Of a DNA stretch of 64,000 nucleotides, positions 61,734-64,000 are shown piece by piece; position 1 is the stretch's first letter, and each line of letters opens with the position of its first letter. This DNA comes from TM7 phylum sp. oral taxon 349 (GTDB lineage Bacteria > Patescibacteriota > Saccharimonadia > Saccharimonadales > Saccharimonadaceae): NCBI GenBank assembly GCA_018127705.1, contig CP072328.1, positions 310,001-374,000 on the forward strand, written 5' to 3'. The position numbers were made by a program, and so were the translations under genes. The notes below the pieces were generated by a model, which saw nothing but the letters and a program-made list of their open reading frames with translations, was not told the origin of the DNA and did not search any database.

Positions 61734-62759
61734 ATGGACAACAATAATGCTACTATTCAGCAAAATCAAGAGATTCAAAATGAAGATCTGGCTAGAGCTA
61801 GCAATGCTATAGGTTTGATATCGCAAGCCTTTTCTGAGAAAGTGGTTGGACAGGAAAGGCTGCGGGCGATATTAATCATTAGCCTTATCACCGGGGGAAA
61901 TATTTTGCTTGAGAGCGTGCCCGGTCTAGCAAAGACGACTGCAGTAAAAGCACTCGCATCCAGCGTTGGCGGAACGTTTAAACGCATCCAATGTACGCCG
62001 GACCTCCTGCCGAGTGATATTGTCGGTACTCAGATATACGATGGGTCTAGAGGTGAGTTTCGAACTGAGCTTGGTCCAATTCACGCAAATTTTGTACTGC
62101 TTGATGAGATTAATCGTTCTAGCGCAAAAACGCAAAGTGCCCTTTTGGAGGCAATGCAAGAGAAGCAGGTTAGCATTGGTGGAGTAAAATATAACCTGCC
62201 AAATCCTTTTATGGTGCTTGCGACGCAAAATCCTATTGAGCAGGAGGGTACGTATGAATTACCCGAAGCACAGCTTGATCGCTTTCTATTTAAGGAAATA
62301 TTGTCGTATCCATCGTCTAAGGAAGAGGTGGCAATACTTAAGAGAATTGAGTCTGGGATATTAGATGAGGGTCAGGATCAAGAAACTGAACCGCGAGTTT
62401 CTGCAGATGAAATTGTATATTTACAAGGGCTAGCAAAGAAAGTCTACATAGACGATGCGGTAAAAGACTATATTGTTCAAATTGTGTCCGCCACGAGGGA
62501 TCCCAAATCTGTAATTGCGCCGGATCTTGCTAAATATGTGCAATATGGTGCAAGTCCACGTGCAAGCATCGCTCTTCAGCAGGCATCAAAAGTCCTCGCA
62601 CTAATGAACGGTCGAGGTTATGTCATACCGGAAGACATTAAGCAGCTTGGCTTTAGCGTATTGCGACATAGAATCATCCTTAATTTTGAAGCTGTTGCCG
62701 ATCAAGTTCATTCCGAAGTTATTATTAATGCGATACTCAATACAGTAACAACGCCATAG
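61734..62759 (+). CDS. MoxR-family AAA+ ATPase
   Basis: 341 residues. Walker A LLESVPGLAKTTAVKALA (about residues 53-70, GLAKTT in place of the classic GxxGxGKT, which is normal for MoxR), Walker B NFVLLDEINRSSAKTQSALL (about 120-139), sensor 1 MVLATQNPIEQEGTYELPEA (about 161-180) and arginine-finger region QLDRFLFKEILSYP. The C-terminal helical lid ends at 341. AAAGGAG lies before the ATG. MoxR ATPases act as chaperones that assemble metal- or VWA-domain proteins; the next gene is DUF58, the usual partner. Confidence 0.95.
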   Translation: MDNNNATIQQNQEIQNEDLARASNAIGLISQAFSEKVVGQERLRAILIISLITGGNILLESVPGLAKTTAVKALASSVGGTFKRIQCTPDLLPSDIVGTQIYDGSRGEFRTELGPIHANFVLLDEINRSSAKTQSALLEAMQEKQVSIGGVKYNLPNPFMVLATQNPIEQEGTYELPEAQLDRFLFKEILSYPSSKEEVAILKRIESGILDEGQDQETEPRVSADEIVYLQGLAKKVYIDDAVKDYIVQIVSATRDPKSVIAPDLAKYVQYGASPRASIALQQASKVLALMNGRGYVIPEDIKQLGFSVLRHRIILNFEAVADQVHSEVIINAILNTVTTP

Positions 62760-62763
62760 CTTT

Positions 62764-63645
62764 ATGAGTAGTCTTTTATCTCAAGTCAAATCTAAAATGA
62801 TGATTTACTCGCATGAAAAAACGCGAGAGCTGCTTAGTGGAGAGTATGGGTCGGTATTCAAGGGGCGTAGTATGGATTTTGATGACTTGCGAGAATATGT
62901 CATTGGCGATGACACTAAAGATATTGACTGGAAAGCAACGGCGCGTAGCGGCAATACTCTCATCCGTCGGTATATTGCTATTCGAAAGCACAATATTCTA
63001 TTGATTGTTGACACTGGTAAAAATATGGCAGCAGTGAGCGAATCAGGAGATATTAAGCGCGATGTGTCTATAATGGTTGCTGGAGCTATTAGCTCCATTG
63101 CTGTAAACCATGGTGACTTAGTTGGTATGTTGTCTGGGGACACGGAATCGAATAGCTTATTTCATTTTAAAGGCGAAAGTTCGCATATTGAGCAAATTCT
63201 GCAACATATTCAAAAAGCAACACGCTTAGATTCTCCGCGAGGAAAAATTGCTAATCAGCTAGATTATGCTGCGCGAAATTTGCGCAGGAAAATGATTACT
63301 GTTGTTATTAGTGACGATAGCCATATTGATGAGGAGTGTCAAAGGGGAATTCGTAACCTACGAGCACAGCATGAGATATTATGGGTTACGATTGGCGATG
63401 CTTCTGGACTCAAATCACATATAGATTTTTTTGATATAGACAATGATCTTCCGTTGTTGAGAGTGCCTAGGTTGGCGAAAGCTATTAGGGCGTCTTTTGA
63501 AGAAGCAAACAAAGTCACTATTGATAACCGTATGAAATTTTTTAATAGGATGGGTATCGTTGAGCAGCGGATAACTGGCGAAAGCGAAGTCATGCACGAT
63601 CTTTATCGGCTACTGGAGAGGAGTCGCTATGCCAGAATACGCTGA
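62764..63645 (+). CDS. DUF58-domain protein (MoxR partner)
   Basis: 293 residues. The DUF58 block is RSMDFDDLREYVIGDDTKDI-DWKATARSGNTLIRRYIAIR (about residues 35-74). A von Willebrand A-like fold follows: ILLIVDTGKNMAAVSESGDI (about 78-97) with a MIDAS-like DTGKN (DxSxS is not kept) and a later MITVVISDDSHIDEE. It starts 4 nt after the moxR stop and overlaps the next gene's start by 17 nt. The trio moxR-DUF58-membrane protein is a common module in bacteria for folding or gating surface proteins. Confidence 0.92.
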   Translation: MSSLLSQVKSKMMIYSHEKTRELLSGEYGSVFKGRSMDFDDLREYVIGDDTKDIDWKATARSGNTLIRRYIAIRKHNILLIVDTGKNMAAVSESGDIKRDVSIMVAGAISSIAVNHGDLVGMLSGDTESNSLFHFKGESSHIEQILQHIQKATRLDSPRGKIANQLDYAARNLRRKMITVVISDDSHIDEECQRGIRNLRAQHEILWVTIGDASGLKSHIDFFDIDNDLPLLRVPRLAKAIRASFEEANKVTIDNRMKFFNRMGIVEQRITGESEVMHDLYRLLERSRYARIR

Positions 63646-64000
63646 ACTAAGAGAGTGGATGGAGTTTGATATAACTGCCATGCTAGTTGGTGTATTGTTG
63701 GTTGTTGGGCTATGTACATGGTATGGATTTGTTTTTTTTGTAACCAGAAAAAAACCGCAGCGGACGCTGGCGACTCTTAAACCGAAGCCTTATGCCCCAC
63801 CCGATATCACCCGCCTACAGGAAAAGTATTTGTCTATGCTTTCTGAATTGGAAGAAAAGTATTCTGATAAGAAGTTGTCAAATAAAGCAGTTCATCAGAA
63901 GTTGAGCTATCTAGTGAGGTTCTTTGCGTATGAAGTCAACGGACATAGAGTTGACACCTTAACTCTTGCTGATCTTGAGAAAAGTCGGTATGAGAACTTG
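63629..64000 (+). CDS. Partial membrane protein in the MoxR/DUF58 module (BatB-like position)
   Basis: The start ATG (63629) overlaps the end of the DUF58 gene; GGAGAGGAG (about 63615-63623) precedes it. 124 codons are visible before the right edge. A membrane helix (AMLVGVLLVVGLCTWYGFVFF, about 17-37) follows a short N-terminus, then a Lys/Pro-rich linker and a helical cytoplasmic part (YLSMLSELEEKYSDKKLSNK). In the Bat/MoxR loci this slot holds DUF4381-type or VWA membrane proteins; DUF4381 is the nearest guess. Cut by the window edge. Confidence 0.7.
   Translation, partial: MPEYAELREWMEFDITAMLVGVLLVVGLCTWYGFVFFVTRKKPQRTLATLKPKPYAPPDITRLQEKYLSMLSELEEKYSDKKLSNKAVHQKLSYLVRFFAYEVNGHRVDTLTLADLEKSRYENL

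Overview
The window looks like a chromosome segment of a small-genome bacterium of the Candidate Phyla Radiation, most likely Saccharibacteria (TM7). The signs are: an alanyl-tRNA synthetase that ends after the editing domain; a cytoplasmic-domain plus baseplate-J-like membrane protein next to an FtsA-like ATPase; no biosynthetic operons, but many repair, translation and envelope genes; a sortase beside a sortase substrate; and very short or absent 5' leaders. UGA is a normal stop throughout (many genes end in TGA and tryptophan is TGG), so this is genetic code 11 and not the recoded Gracilibacteria/Absconditabacteria code. The lineage call is an inference from gene content; there is no 16S gene here.

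Layout. 1-1.1 kb: a partial nucleotidyltransferase and a decayed IS1595-type element. 1.2-9.2 kb: pyruvate kinase, triose-phosphate isomerase, a tail-anchored disordered protein, a UvrD/PcrA helicase, a G5/DUF348 cell-wall enzyme and KsgA. 9.3-12.1 kb: a secreted surface protein with a C-terminal sorting signal, then its likely sortase. 12.1-24.6 kb: MetG, TatD, two small unknowns, a cysteine desulfurase with a YdcF-like protein and MnmA (a tRNA thiolation set), AlaS, then an FtsA-like ATPase, a baseplate-J-like membrane protein, RuvX and MltG. 24.6-32.4 kb: IS ends flanking a LysM-CHAP hydrolase with a long structured leader, ObgE, two broken genes, exonuclease I, a small membrane protein and a Fur-type regulator, closing with a decayed IS1595-like element full of telomere-like microsatellites. 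32.4-43 kb: UvrA, DedA, bL25, an ABC exporter, a second Fur-type regulator overlapping a 32-residue Asn-Cys repeat peptide, thioredoxin, a UDG-like protein, DUF488, UvrC, a four-helix membrane protein and SecG. 43-51.6 kb: a peptide-binding protein, three tRNAs (Leu, Cys, Leu), a membrane protein, LigA without its zinc-finger cysteines, an IS remnant, an ABC exporter and a candidate structured RNA. 51.6-55.1 kb: three tRNAs (Ala, Val, Ala), an IS5/IS903-type element with intact 9-bp target duplication, a DUF2798 protein and an IS30-type element. 55.1-64 kb: TypA behind a possible attenuator, a 12-codon micro-gene on the minus strand with its own promoter and terminator, a GH13 alpha-glucosidase, RarA, an SPFH protein, a degenerate phosphoribosyltransferase-like protein and the MoxR/DUF58/membrane-protein trio running off the right edge.

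Common logic. About eighteen genes, mostly housekeeping, have a -10 box ending 6-13 nt before the start codon, so their transcripts should be leaderless or nearly so. A second set (surface, regulatory and SPFH/MoxR genes) has ordinary leaders with strong Shine-Dalgarno sites. The repair set (UvrA, UvrC, UvrD/PcrA, LigA, SbcB, RarA, RuvX, UDG-like) is dense. The envelope set (sortase, surface protein, G5 protein, LysM-CHAP, MltG, ABC exporters) fits an episymbiont that remodels its own wall and binds a host. The most novel-looking items are the Fur-linked (Asn-Cys)6 peptide at 39521-39619, the 12-codon minus-strand gene at 57099-57137 and the candidate structured RNA at 51357-51565.
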